In this document: positions 25,127-34,466 of the stretch, piece by piece
Layout: each line of letters begins with the position of its first letter
Position numbering within the stretch: position 1 is the first letter of the stretch
Assembly: GCA_044361595.1 (NCBI GenBank)
Contig: JBIKIN010000004.1
Span: forward strand, 62,001 to 126,000
DNA from: Pseudopedobacter sp044361595
GTDB taxonomy: Bacteria; Bacteroidota; Bacteroidia; Sphingobacteriales; Sphingobacteriaceae
Direction of reading: 5' to 3'
DNA length: 64,000 nucleotides
Translations under genes and position numbers: made by a program
The notes under the pieces: model-generated
Databases searched by the model: none
Told to the model about the DNA's origin: nothing
Seen by the model: only the letters and a program-made list of their open reading frames with translations

Positions 25127-26944
25127 ATGAGCCATACCTTTCATATTCCAGTTTTAGGTTTAGGATATTCAATAGATACTCCTATCAAAGTTGCCCCACT
25201 AGGTATCACTTCAACAGCATCAATAGTAGATGATATTGCCATAGAACGTATTAGAGCATATTATCACCAAAAATATAATCTACCATTTTCTCCGATTCTT
25301 AAAACAGACGAAGATGCCCGGGCAAATAGGATTACAGCATATCTAAATTTAATGCAAACCATTGTAGATTTTGAGTTTGATCAACTTAAAGCGCAAAACT
25401 TTGGAGAGGATAATCAACTAGAGCTATATTTTTCTTTATTGCCAAATACCAGCTATTTAAAGCAAGACTATCTAAACATGCTTTTGGAAAATAATGACCA
25501 AAAGAAAAAGGAATTACAGCTGAAATTAAAAAATAGCTTAACCAAAGGTGCCATTGATGTTAATATTATGGCAAAAGTAGATAAGATGAATATAGATGCT
25601 AACGGCGAGCTAAGAACAGAAATATATAGCGATGCCCTTGCTGCATTAAGAGGTTTTGCCAAAAGTAATTTAAACTCCTCCGTTGTGCTTTCTGCCGGTA
25701 TGAATCCTCGTTTGTATAGCTATTTAGAATCTTTTGATGTCTTTTTACCTAATAGCGAAGGTGAATTCAACAAAAAAGTGATTTTAAAAGTAAGTGATTT
25801 TAGATCGGCATTTATACAAGCAAAATTTTTAGCTAAAAAGGGCATTTGGATCTCGGAGTTTAGAATAGAATCTGGTTTAAACTGTGGCGGCCATGCTTTT
25901 GCCACTGAAGGTTATTTGCTAGGACCAATTTTAGAAGAGTTTAAGCAAAACAGATCCGATATGCTCAATCAACTTTATACCATGTACCAAAATGTATTAA
26001 CACAAAAAGGATATGAGATTATAAACATTCCTCAGCAAAAAATAACAGTACAAGGCGGTATAGGTACAGCAGCAGAAGATCAGTTTTTAATCCATCATTA
26101 TCAATTAGACGGTACTGGCTGGGGTAGCCCATTTTTATTGGTGCCAGAAGTTACCGCGGTAGATAGTAATACATTAAAATCACTTTCAGACGCAACAGAA
26201 GCCGATTTTTATATCAGTTCGTCTTCGCCACTTGGCATTCCGTTTAACAATTTTAGGGGAAGCAGCTCAGAAAAACAACGTTTAGCAAGAATTGCAGCAG
26301 GCAAGCCGGGTAATCCATGTACCAAAAAATACTTAGTTTCTAATACCGAGTTTACCAAACAGCCTATTTGCACCGCATCTAATAAATACCAAAAACTTAA
26401 AATAGATGAGCTGAAAAAACTAAATCTTAATACAAAAGATTTCGAGACAAAGTACCAAGAAGTAACCTCAAAAATTTGTCTTTGCGAAGGGCTTGTAAAT
26501 TCGTTCTATCTTAAAAACAATATTTTAGAACCCAAAGAAAATAGCGCTGTGGCTATTTGCCCTGGACCAAATTTGGCCTATTTTAACGGCAATTATAGTC
26601 TAAAAGAAATGGTTGATCATATTTATGGAAAGCAAAATCTTTTAGAATATGTTACTAGGCCACACCTGTTTATAAACGAGCTTAAACTATATATCAGCTA
26701 CTTAAAAACCGATATTGAAAATAGTTTAAACCAAAGAGATCAGAAAAAAGAAAAGTATCTCCATAATTTTTCTAGCCAGCTAGTATTGGGCATTAATTAC
26801 TATAAAAGCCTATGTGAAAATCATCATTTTATAAACAATGTAGATATCACATCCTTTAAAAAAGACTTAGTCGCTTTAGAACAAAGTTTACAAAAATTAG
26901 TACTAGAAAACTTAAGCGCAAAAGCCCAGGAATTAAAAGTGTAA
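25127..26944 (+). CDS. Conserved protein, putative FMN TIM-barrel of NMO/FabK type
   Basis: I do not recognise a characterised family for this 605-residue cytoplasmic protein. The centre resembles flavin-dependent nitronate monooxygenase/FabK barrels. SGLNCGGHAFAT has a Gly-Gly-His (H256) like the catalytic AGGH. VQGGIGTAAED (308-318) resembles the FMN-phosphate loop, and LDGTGWGSPFLLVPE resembles the strand-8 GTRFLATPE segment. The C-terminal third has several Cys (NPCTKKYL, QPICTAS, KICLCEG, VAICPGP) and ends in helical, charged sequence. It diverges from the FixL-like kinase gene and has an FNR-like box 51 nt upstream, so low-oxygen expression is likely. Substrate and reaction are unknown. 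Confidence 0.7.
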   Translation: MSHTFHIPVLGLGYSIDTPIKVAPLGITSTASIVDDIAIERIRAYYHQKYNLPFSPILKTDEDARANRITAYLNLMQTIVDFEFDQLKAQNFGEDNQLELYFSLLPNTSYLKQDYLNMLLENNDQKKKELQLKLKNSLTKGAIDVNIMAKVDKMNIDANGELRTEIYSDALAALRGFAKSNLNSSVVLSAGMNPRLYSYLESFDVFLPNSEGEFNKKVILKVSDFRSAFIQAKFLAKKGIWISEFRIESGLNCGGHAFATEGYLLGPILEEFKQNRSDMLNQLYTMYQNVLTQKGYEIINIPQQKITVQGGIGTAAEDQFLIHHYQLDGTGWGSPFLLVPEVTAVDSNTLKSLSDATEADFYISSSSPLGIPFNNFRGSSSEKQRLARIAAGKPGNPCTKKYLVSNTEFTKQPICTASNKYQKLKIDELKKLNLNTKDFETKYQEVTSKICLCEGLVNSFYLKNNILEPKENSAVAICPGPNLAYFNGNYSLKEMVDHIYGKQNLLEYVTRPHLFINELKLYISYLKTDIENSLNQRDQKKEKYLHNFSSQLVLGINYYKSLCENHHFINNVDITSFKKDLVALEQSLQKLVLENLSAKAQELKV

Positions 26945-27010
26945 TGGCGTTGCTACAATTTTAGCCCCTTTCTTTACCCAACACCATTGTAGCCAGGCTG
27001 CTTTGGGGTG
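26943..27010. repeat. Dispersed intergenic repeat, copy A
   Basis: About 68 bp starting GGCGTTGCTACAAT directly at the stop codon of the 605-residue protein. It closely matches a second copy at 62478-62544, with one small indel and scattered substitutions; shared blocks include CGTTGCTACAAT and GTTGCTACAAT...TGTAG-CAGGCTG. Two copies 35 kb apart with no coding content indicate a dispersed intergenic element. Confidence 0.75.
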
Positions 27011-27019
27011 CCGTAATTC

Positions 27020-27047
27020 ATTGGTTTGCTTTTAAAAGCAAACCAAT
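27020..27047. repeat. Perfect 28-bp palindrome
   Basis: Two exact 14-nt arms (ATTGGTTTGCTTTT and its complement) abut without spacer. It lies directly after dispersed-repeat copy A and before the convergent ROK kinase gene. As RNA it would form a stem of about 12 bp with a small loop but lacks a T-run, so it is not a standard terminator. Confidence 0.8.
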
Positions 27048-27162
27048 AAATGTACCAGGCCCAAGCATCCTTAACGCAAAACTTTAGGTGTGTATTAAAA
27101 TTTTTAATTAGATAAAGTGGGTTTGCAAATTCCCTTAGACAGTTCTATCTTAAAATAGTCGG

Positions 27163-28041
27163 TTAAATTTTATTAGCCCATAAATTAGCTGCGCCTAATA
27201 AAGCAGCTTCTTCGTTTAATTTAGAAAGACAAATAGTTGGATTAATGTCTGCTCGCTTAAAGTGGTTTGTCATCTCGCTCTTAAATAAATGGTAGGCGTT
27301 TGCAATATTGCCACCAATGATAACCACTTCTGGATTGTCTTTTTTGATAAACTCTTCGATAAATAAAGCTAGGTTTTGTCCAAATTCTTTAAATATCAAC
27401 TTTGCAAATTCATCAGTTTTATAAATTTCAGCCAATGCTTTAACGTCTTTTATAGCTGCTCCACTTAATTCTTGATATCTATTTACAAACCATCTGGTAG
27501 AAATATAATCTTCGGCAATAGAATCATTAAATGGCATACACCATAAATTAGCATCATCGCCAACACCATCGTGGTAACGGGCGGTTCCTAAACCTGTACC
27601 TAAAGTTAGTCCAATAACGTGGTTAAATCCTTTTGCAGAACCTGCATAAACTTCGCCTTGTAAAAAACAACCGGCATCGTTCATCATTTTTATTTGTGAA
27701 GGAGCTACACCCAAACTTTGGGCTAACATTTCTTTTACATTCAAGCCAAAAAGAGAATCAAACTTGGCTACACCTTTAATTTTTGATATGCCTTTTTCGT
27801 AATCAAACGGACCTGGCATAGCAATACCAAAATGCTGAACTTGATTTTCGTAACCCTTAATGGTTCTAAGAATACAACTACTCCAGTTTTCAATAATTTC
27901 TTCTGGTGTACCTTGTGGGTTTACCTTTTCTCTAACTAAGGTTTCTTGAAGAAGGTTTTGCCGGCTAATATCTACAAGTGCTGTAGTAATATGAGAACCA
28001 CCAACATCCGCACTCATTACTATATGAGGTGTACTTTCCAT
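27163..28041 (-). CDS. ROK family sugar kinase
   Basis: The 292-residue protein belongs to the ROK/actin-like ATPase superfamily. It has an N-terminal phosphate motif (SADVGGSHITTALVD, about 9-23), GIAMPGPFDYEKG (about 73-85), LTLGTGLGTA (about 150) and the adenosine motif VVIIGGNIANAYHLF. It would phosphorylate glucose or a related hexose released by the neighbouring glycosidases. The Zn-binding CxCGxxGCxE of many ROK proteins is absent. It lies at the downstream end of a leftward group with the secreted glycosidase genes. Confidence 0.82.
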   Translation of the reverse strand: MESTPHIVMSADVGGSHITTALVDISRQNLLQETLVREKVNPQGTPEEIIENWSSCILRTIKGYENQVQHFGIAMPGPFDYEKGISKIKGVAKFDSLFGLNVKEMLAQSLGVAPSQIKMMNDAGCFLQGEVYAGSAKGFNHVIGLTLGTGLGTARYHDGVGDDANLWCMPFNDSIAEDYISTRWFVNRYQELSGAAIKDVKALAEIYKTDEFAKLIFKEFGQNLALFIEEFIKKDNPEVVIIGGNIANAYHLFKSEMTNHFKRADINPTICLSKLNEEAALLGAANLWANKI

Positions 28042-28095
28042 TTGTTTTCGAAAATATAGAGATTAGTAAAAAATCATTAATTTAGAATTGAATTC

Positions 28096-29322
28096 TTAAT
28101 TCAATTTTTTGCCAGCATTTTTTAAAATTTGATCAAAATAAGTCATTCCATAACCCATCGTTCCATTTGGTCTAATCAACCAAAGCCCTTTTAAATCTGC
28201 TTCGTTTCTTGTAAAATCAGGTTGTCTGATATTTTTACCTTTTGCGTTCTCATTACAGTAAAGCTCCCATTGCACCAAATACTTCACGTTTTGAGCTAAA
28301 CATACCGCTAAATAATTGTCCCAATAATTTTTAAATTCTTCGGGTTTCTTTTTTGTTTCAGATTCTGGGATACCAATTTCTCCTAAAAATACCGTTGGTT
28401 GCTTAACATAAGCAGTAGGTTTCATTTGTTCCTTTAAAAATGATATTCCTTTATATAATCTCATACCAGTATTATCTGGACCGGTTGCATCATAAGCAGA
28501 CCAAGAAACTAGGTCTGTTTCCACAAATGGCAATACATGTGTAGCTAAACCTGGTACACCATCCATCGCTTCCATTACTTTATTAACTTCTATCGCATGA
28601 TAAACTTTGCATTTTGTGTTTTTTACTTCTAAACGGGCTCTGTTTACTCCGTCCTGTCTTGCTTTAAAAGTTTTTTGCAAACTCTTTACTCTTTGATCAA
28701 GATTTGCAGGTAAATTCTCTTTATCCCATTTCACTTTGGTTGCAACACCTCCTCTAAGAATCCAGTCACCTTCCCAATTCTGAAATACAAAACTTACTGA
28801 TCTGTCTTTGTACTTTTTCAAAAAAAACTTAGCCAGTTCATAATACTCTTGTTCTTCAATTTTTAACTCCTCGTCTTTAGCATTAGTCATATTTTTAACG
28901 CCATCTCCCTTTAAACTTAAAATAAAAGTAGAGAATGGTAGCTCAAATGCTTGTTTGTAATATGGATGCTGTGCTAATTCTATCAAACTAAGCTGCTGAG
29001 GTAAATTCCAATTAGAGTTGTATTGGTAACCTTTAGTGTCCTTAGAAAACCATAGCTTACAAACGCCAAAACCTAAACTATCTAATTTTTTTGCTCCCTC
29101 TATCAAAAAAGGTTCTTTGGTAAAGAAGTATCTACCACCTACATGTGTTGCGCCTATCTTATGCTTAATATCAGCAGGTATAACTGCGCCATTTAAGGGT
29201 TTATTTTTTTTGATAATGCTTAAAATTTCTTCATTACTTGGCTTTGTATTGTTTTGAGCTAAAGCATTAAAGCCTAAAAAGAAGCAATAAAGCGCTAATA
29301 TTTTCTTTGTAAATCCTTTCAT
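28096..29322 (-). CDS. Secreted GH-A-like protein, NWEGDW family
   Basis: The 408-residue protein has a signal peptide (about 1-22, ending ALAQ). It appears to be a TIM barrel with two candidate catalytic acids: E184 in QNWEGDWILRGG and E315 in VFLGEIGIPE, 131 residues apart. This is the usual placement of acid/base on strand 4 and nucleophile on strand 7 in clan GH-A. The protein encoded at 47398-48744 shares the same motifs and order, so the two are paralogues. No named family was recognised. It ends the transcript containing the GH2 gene, whose stop is 1 bp upstream, and probably cleaves an oligosaccharide from the same glycan. Confidence 0.65.
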   Translation of the reverse strand: MKGFTKKILALYCFFLGFNALAQNNTKPSNEEILSIIKKNKPLNGAVIPADIKHKIGATHVGGRYFFTKEPFLIEGAKKLDSLGFGVCKLWFSKDTKGYQYNSNWNLPQQLSLIELAQHPYYKQAFELPFSTFILSLKGDGVKNMTNAKDEELKIEEQEYYELAKFFLKKYKDRSVSFVFQNWEGDWILRGGVATKVKWDKENLPANLDQRVKSLQKTFKARQDGVNRARLEVKNTKCKVYHAIEVNKVMEAMDGVPGLATHVLPFVETDLVSWSAYDATGPDNTGMRLYKGISFLKEQMKPTAYVKQPTVFLGEIGIPESETKKKPEEFKNYWDNYLAVCLAQNVKYLVQWELYCNENAKGKNIRQPDFTRNEADLKGLWLIRPNGTMGYGMTYFDQILKNAGKKLN

Positions 29323-29323
29323 C

Positions 29324-32206
29324 TTATTTATTTAAAGCAATTTTAATATTATTTGTGTTTTGGATGTTATAGCCATCTACAGCAATTTCTACCTCTCTAT
29401 TTTGATTTGGGTACTCCACTTTAATTTTACGAGTTTCGCCAGGTAATAGGTTAAAATAACCATCAGAGAAATAAGCTGGTAAGATGATCTCTTTAGTTAG
29501 TTGATCTTTTAGATTTATCTTAACAGCAACTGCCGGAACTGATGATTTATTGGTGATGGTAAAATAAGTTTCTGAATTTTCTGCCTTTTTGTTGCTAGTT
29601 ACTTTAATAGCTAGCTTTGTACTTTCTAAATCGTTAAAGGCTAAGAAATTACCTACCTTTTTTGTGTTTTTCCAATAATCGTTATGAGAGATAACTGTAC
29701 CGTTTTTATCCTTTAAAATTAATCTTACTAAGTAATTATCAGGTAATTCTGCTGGTAAATTAGCTTTAAATGCTTTACTTAATTGATTACTCAATATATT
29801 TAAGTTTGCGTTTTGTGTAAAAACTAATTTACCTTTTAAATCAAAGACCTCTAAAGTGACTAACGCATTTTGCATAGTTCTTAAAGATGTATTCACTACT
29901 ACAACCTGACTATCATTTAAGTTCATTTGTACGTGAACAGGTTCACAAGCCTTTTGAGATGCAAAGTAAGACCCAAAAGTTTCAAAATCCCATGAATAAA
30001 CTTGCCAAATCATACTTGGCCAAGCTGGATGAGTCATCCAAAGTAATAAACCACTAGTGTTGTTCCATAACTTACTATTCCAAGCCTCAAACATATTTCT
30101 ATGGCTATCATAGTTAACCATTTGTGCTTTTTTGGTAAACTCTTCTAAACTAGCAGATGGTCCATAAAGTGAATCGATTGTTCTTAAATATGGCTTTTGT
30201 CCAAAATGCAAATCGTGGTAGTACCATGTATCACTAATAGGCCAAACATCCTCTTTTGCCATCATTTTACGCATAGAAGCTGCTGTAGGGATAGATGGAG
30301 TACCTAATTCGGTGCTAAACCCATCGGCCAATTTATTAAAGTAAGTCATTGGCGTTTTTTGAAAATCCCATGGCCCACTATTTCTCAAATTCAAGGACCT
30401 TGAGTTTCCTTGATATAAACGAGTTCCATCTTCTTGAGCTATTAAATTAGCTAATTTTAAATCTAATTCTTTTGGAGCATAACCCTCATTTCTTGGGCAC
30501 CAAATTACAATTGAAGGGTGAGTTCTGTAACGCTTTACAACATCAGTAGCATTATCCATAAACAAATTTTCATCAGATACATCCAAATTATAACCTAAGG
30601 TAGAAATCCAGAAATCGTTCCAAACCAACATGCCGTATTCATCACATAAATCAAAAAATACTTCCTCTGTACTCTCGCCTGTCCAGTTTCTAATCATATT
30701 AAAGTTAGCATCTTTATGTAGTTTAAAAGCAGGTTCTAACTGTGCTCTAGAAACTCTTTTCATGGCATCATCCATACCCCAGTTGCCACCTTTGCAATAA
30801 ATTTTTTGCCCGTTTACCTTTAATACTAAAAAAGGAGCGGTACTGGTTTCGGTACTTGGTGTTAAAAGGTTTGGATCAACATTAGGTAATAAAGAAGGAA
30901 TAGAAACTTGTCTAACTAATTCTCTTCTATTAGCATTATCAAAAATTGCTTGACCAGATTTTAGTGCTGTAATAGGATTAAATTCTACTCTTTTTGCCGG
31001 TTCTGATGGCATATCAACCGTTAAATCGTAAGACAGTTCTCTTACTCCAAAGCGAACTAATTTTTCATCAGAAGTTTTTCCGTTAATGGTAACTGTTAAA
31101 TTCAAATTATATAACTCTGGTTTGCCATATCCATTTGGCCACCATAAACGAGGGTTCTTAAATTTTAACTGTGGAAATTGTTCAGGCGAAAAAGAAATCT
31201 TTCTAGTTTCATCAGCTTTTAATTCTACTTCCTGTGAAAATTTAACTTCGCCAATTTTACCACTTATTAAAACTTTTTGATTGGTTTTCGATTGATTTAC
31301 AACCTCGGTACTGATAAAAATATTAGCTTTTGTAGTATCAGGAAGTGGTAAATCTGTCACTACATTAGGATTTTGAATGCTAACCTCATCAACTAATTTA
31401 AGTCTAACATCTTGCCAAATTCCGATATTTCTATCTCTAATACCCGGCATCCAATCCCAACCTTCTGATGCAATAAAAGTAGGCCCATCTAAAGTTAAAA
31501 GGCCACCATTTGGACCACGACCAGCGCTAGGAGATTCTTCATGCGGAATACCTGGATTTTGCGGAGGAATAACTCTTACTGCTAGTGCGTTTTCTCCTTT
31601 AGTATTCAAATATTTAGTGATATCATAACTACCTCTTTTAAAAGCACCATTTATTTTTCCTAATAATTTACCATTTAACCAAATATCAGCTTGGTAATTG
31701 ATACCATTAAACACCAGCCAAACATTCTTTTTATTGGTTAAGTCTGGGGTTTTAAAAGTAGTTCTGTACCACCAATTTTGTCTTGATAAATCTTCTGGAA
31801 TAGCCAAGTTGTTTAAACCAAAATATGGATCAGGATAAACACCTTGGTTTACTAAGGTGGTTAACACAGTACCCGGAACGGTGGCATTATACCACTTTAA
31901 AGTGTTTAAACTTGGGTTAGAAACGTACTCACCAGAACCATTAATTTCTGAAGCTTTTATCATTTCCCAACCACCTGTAATCTCAAACTCGTTACCATTT
32001 AATGGTTTTAAAACTGTAACAGCGTTTACTTTCTCCTTTTTTTGAGGAAAAACAACAGGCACCTTGGATTTTGGTAAAGTTGCTGGGTCTTGCGGCTGAG
32101 ATAAGCCGTAATTTAACTTGTCTTGTGCTAAAGCAAACAAAGATGTAAAAACTAAGTAACTAGCAATGGCAGTTTTTCTAAATTTATGAGAATTATATTT
32201 AAACAT
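29324..32206 (-). CDS. Secreted GH2 glycoside hydrolase
   Basis: The 960-residue protein has a signal peptide (about 1-27), an N-terminal jelly-roll sugar-binding domain (about 75-240), an immunoglobulin-like domain (about 280-390), a TIM barrel (about 440-720) and C-terminal beta domains. The catalytic acid/base is seen in IVIWCPRNEGYAP and the probable nucleophile in FSTELGTPSIP. The layout is that of the beta-mannosidase / exo-beta-glucosaminidase branch of GH2 rather than LacZ. It shares an operon with the NWEGDW protein. Confidence 0.88.
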   Translation of the reverse strand: MFKYNSHKFRKTAIASYLVFTSLFALAQDKLNYGLSQPQDPATLPKSKVPVVFPQKKEKVNAVTVLKPLNGNEFEITGGWEMIKASEINGSGEYVSNPSLNTLKWYNATVPGTVLTTLVNQGVYPDPYFGLNNLAIPEDLSRQNWWYRTTFKTPDLTNKKNVWLVFNGINYQADIWLNGKLLGKINGAFKRGSYDITKYLNTKGENALAVRVIPPQNPGIPHEESPSAGRGPNGGLLTLDGPTFIASEGWDWMPGIRDRNIGIWQDVRLKLVDEVSIQNPNVVTDLPLPDTTKANIFISTEVVNQSKTNQKVLISGKIGEVKFSQEVELKADETRKISFSPEQFPQLKFKNPRLWWPNGYGKPELYNLNLTVTINGKTSDEKLVRFGVRELSYDLTVDMPSEPAKRVEFNPITALKSGQAIFDNANRRELVRQVSIPSLLPNVDPNLLTPSTETSTAPFLVLKVNGQKIYCKGGNWGMDDAMKRVSRAQLEPAFKLHKDANFNMIRNWTGESTEEVFFDLCDEYGMLVWNDFWISTLGYNLDVSDENLFMDNATDVVKRYRTHPSIVIWCPRNEGYAPKELDLKLANLIAQEDGTRLYQGNSRSLNLRNSGPWDFQKTPMTYFNKLADGFSTELGTPSIPTAASMRKMMAKEDVWPISDTWYYHDLHFGQKPYLRTIDSLYGPSASLEEFTKKAQMVNYDSHRNMFEAWNSKLWNNTSGLLLWMTHPAWPSMIWQVYSWDFETFGSYFASQKACEPVHVQMNLNDSQVVVVNTSLRTMQNALVTLEVFDLKGKLVFTQNANLNILSNQLSKAFKANLPAELPDNYLVRLILKDKNGTVISHNDYWKNTKKVGNFLAFNDLESTKLAIKVTSNKKAENSETYFTITNKSSVPAVAVKINLKDQLTKEIILPAYFSDGYFNLLPGETRKIKVEYPNQNREVEIAVDGYNIQNTNNIKIALNK

Positions 32207-32330
32207 CGTATAGTAAAAAGTTATATTCTGAAAATTAATAGAGACACTTGTAAAGTCTCATTAAAAATAAATATGGTTTAGAGTTTCAGGCTTGTTATTT
32301 TAATTAAACTGTTGTTTTGAATGAGAATTT

Positions 32331-33893
32331 CTATTGATGTTTTGTCTGACTTTCTGATTGCTCTCTCATCAAATAAGATGGAAACTGGGCTGCCGGAGAA
32401 CCGTACTTATATCTTAAAATACTTTGACCTCCTTTATCAGGATTTATTGGAATAAACATTCCTCCTGTCTCGGCTAATTGTTTAAATAGTTCGGTATTCA
32501 TTTCTTTCACAGTTGATTTATACTTAGGATTTCTAATTAAATTTTTAGTCTCCAATGGATCGTCAATTAAATCATATAACTCATCTGTATCCCAAATCCC
32601 TGTGTAATGAATATATTTATATCGATCTCCTCTTAATGCATGAATTGTAGGTGTTTGAGGATAATTACGTTCCCAGTAGTATTCATACAATAATCCTGTT
32701 CTCCATGGCTGATCCTCTCCTTTTAAGAAAGGTAAAAAGCTTTTTCCATCCATGTAGCTAGGAGCTTTTAAACCAGCTGCATCTAGAAAAGTAGATGCCA
32801 CATCAATATTAGCCACCACTTGTTTTACTACAGTTCCTGGCTTAATTATTTCTGGACAGTAAGCCAACATTGGCACACGCATAGAAGCCTCGTAAGCCAC
32901 TCGTTTATCAATAAGTCCATGCTCACCAAACTGAAAACCATTATCTCCCATGTAAATAATTAAAGTAGACTCTAGTAAATTTTGCTTCTTTAAATAATCT
33001 ATAATTCTACCCACAGACTCATCTACACTGTAAAGCGTTTCTGCATATCTTTTATAATACTCTCCAATATTTAGGCTGCTATGATAAGGGAATTCTACAC
33101 CATGCCATGAATTACGTTGATTTTGCAACCACATTGGCGCACCTTGATGTGTACCTATGTTCATGTTAAGCGGTGGATTAAAGGCTAAATCGCCCGACAT
33201 TCCTTTGTACTTATCCTCTGGAACAAAATCTGCATGCACTCCTTTATGAGATAAATAAAGCATAAAAGGTTTTTTAGCATCTCTGTTACCTAAAAATTCT
33301 AAAGCATAGTCAGTTAACTCTGTAGTAATGTATCCTTTTTGTTCAACGCGTTTTCCATTTACATTTAATCCATTTTTTTCGGGCAAATAAGACCCTTGTC
33401 CTTTAAAAGAAACCCAATAATCAAAACCTCTTTGCGGACCATCAAATTCTCCACCCATGTGCCATTTACCAATCATTGCCGTTTGATAACCTGTTTTTTG
33501 CAGATACTGAGGATAAAAAACGATATCTTCAGAGACTGGATTGTTATTATCTACTACTTTGTGTTTGTGTGCATAAATACCTGTTAAAATAGATGCCCTT
33601 GATGGCGAACATAATGATGTAGTTACAAATGCATTAGGTAAATAAGCACCATTTGAGGCTAGAAAATCAAGGTTTGGAGTTTTTATAAATGATTGTGATT
33701 TTAAAAATCCTAAAGCATCAAAACGATGATCATCGGTTAAAATAAAAACAATGTTTCTTGGTTTTACTCCAGAGCTTTTAATTAGTTTTAAAGAGCCGTC
33801 TTTCTGTTGCACAGCAGCAGATTGCGCATTTACTATTTTACACTGCGCAATTATTAAAGCAACAAAAAGCAGTTTAATTTTTAAGTGTTTCAT
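32331..33893 (-). CDS. Sulfatase, formylglycine type (S1)
   Basis: The 520-residue protein has a signal peptide (about 1-24) and the S1 sulfatase signature. C95 in SLCSPSRASILTG is the Cys converted to formylglycine. Metal-binding Asp pairs are seen in ILTDDHR and in YMGDNGFQFGEHG, and KWHMGG is also present. It removes sulfate esters from a glycan. S1 subfamily and substrate cannot be set from sequence alone. The first 33 codons are duplicated, in frame, at 38550-38647. Upstream lies a divergent promoter with a 21-bp direct-repeat operator 200 bp away. Maturation by an anaerobic sulfatase-maturing enzyme would be needed, but none is in the window. Confidence 0.9.
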   Translation of the reverse strand: MKHLKIKLLFVALIIAQCKIVNAQSAAVQQKDGSLKLIKSSGVKPRNIVFILTDDHRFDALGFLKSQSFIKTPNLDFLASNGAYLPNAFVTTSLCSPSRASILTGIYAHKHKVVDNNNPVSEDIVFYPQYLQKTGYQTAMIGKWHMGGEFDGPQRGFDYWVSFKGQGSYLPEKNGLNVNGKRVEQKGYITTELTDYALEFLGNRDAKKPFMLYLSHKGVHADFVPEDKYKGMSGDLAFNPPLNMNIGTHQGAPMWLQNQRNSWHGVEFPYHSSLNIGEYYKRYAETLYSVDESVGRIIDYLKKQNLLESTLIIYMGDNGFQFGEHGLIDKRVAYEASMRVPMLAYCPEIIKPGTVVKQVVANIDVASTFLDAAGLKAPSYMDGKSFLPFLKGEDQPWRTGLLYEYYWERNYPQTPTIHALRGDRYKYIHYTGIWDTDELYDLIDDPLETKNLIRNPKYKSTVKEMNTELFKQLAETGGMFIPINPDKGGQSILRYKYGSPAAQFPSYLMREQSESQTKHQ

Positions 33894-34466
33894 AATTTTA
33901 TAAAAATTTTCTACCCATAAATTATCTAGGGATTAGATTTACTAAATAATAGGTTAAATTTTAGTTTATAATTGGTTTTAAAAATACAAAGACTAATTGT
34001 TCTGTAAATATCGGTTTAGCATTATGGTATACCAGAACTTTTAATTCAATGATTTAGTGATGACAATATTACGTTTATCTTCATTTGTATTTGTGTACTA
34101 TAGTTTCAAAATATTGTATTTAAGTACTAAACTATGAGCTAAGATTAATGAAGCGTTTAATCTCTAAAAATCCAAGATTTTTAAAATGCGACAGCTGGAA
34201 TAATGGGATAAACTGCTTTAAAATTATGTATTGATGCTAAAACCGAATTTACTACAAAGAATGCATATCTATAAAATTTAAATTTGTTTATGTTATTATG
34301 CCCTTTTCTATCTCTTTACTTTATTATTTAGGCAGTTTTGTTTCTTTTGATTATCCTATCAATTATTGTATTTTGTTATCTCTTTAGAAGCAAATCTAAA
34401 TTAACCAATTTACTGTAAGTATTAAGTTGTGGTGTTTAACAAAACAATAAGACCAAATTATATGAA
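33796..34466. repeat. Long direct repeat, copy 1 (divergent promoter)
   Basis: This 671-bp stretch recurs with high similarity at 38550-39189. It covers the first 33 codons of the leftward sulfatase, the whole intergenic promoter and exactly the first ATGAA of the rightward gene. Long identical runs include CTATAGTTTCAAAATATTGT and TTGTATTTTGTTATCTCTTT. The 5' UTR TAAGACCAA(A)TTATATGAA is shared up to the start codon, after which the two copies diverge completely. Confidence 0.9.
34094..34135 (+). promoter_or_regulatory. HTCS-type direct-repeat operator, copy 1
   Basis: Two tandem 21-bp units each match TGTAY-N3-AGT (first TGTACTATAGT at 34094, second TGTATTTAAGT at 34115). It lies in the divergent promoter between the sulfatase at 33893 and the GH106 gene at 34462. 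The same pattern occurs three more times in this locus. The presumed binder is the AraC-type DNA-binding domain of the hybrid two-component regulator at 50412-54614. Confidence 0.65.

Noticed and set aside
33897..34461. Further protein-coding genes in the long promoter repeats
   Set aside because: Only short AT-rich frames that are not preserved between the two copies were seen.
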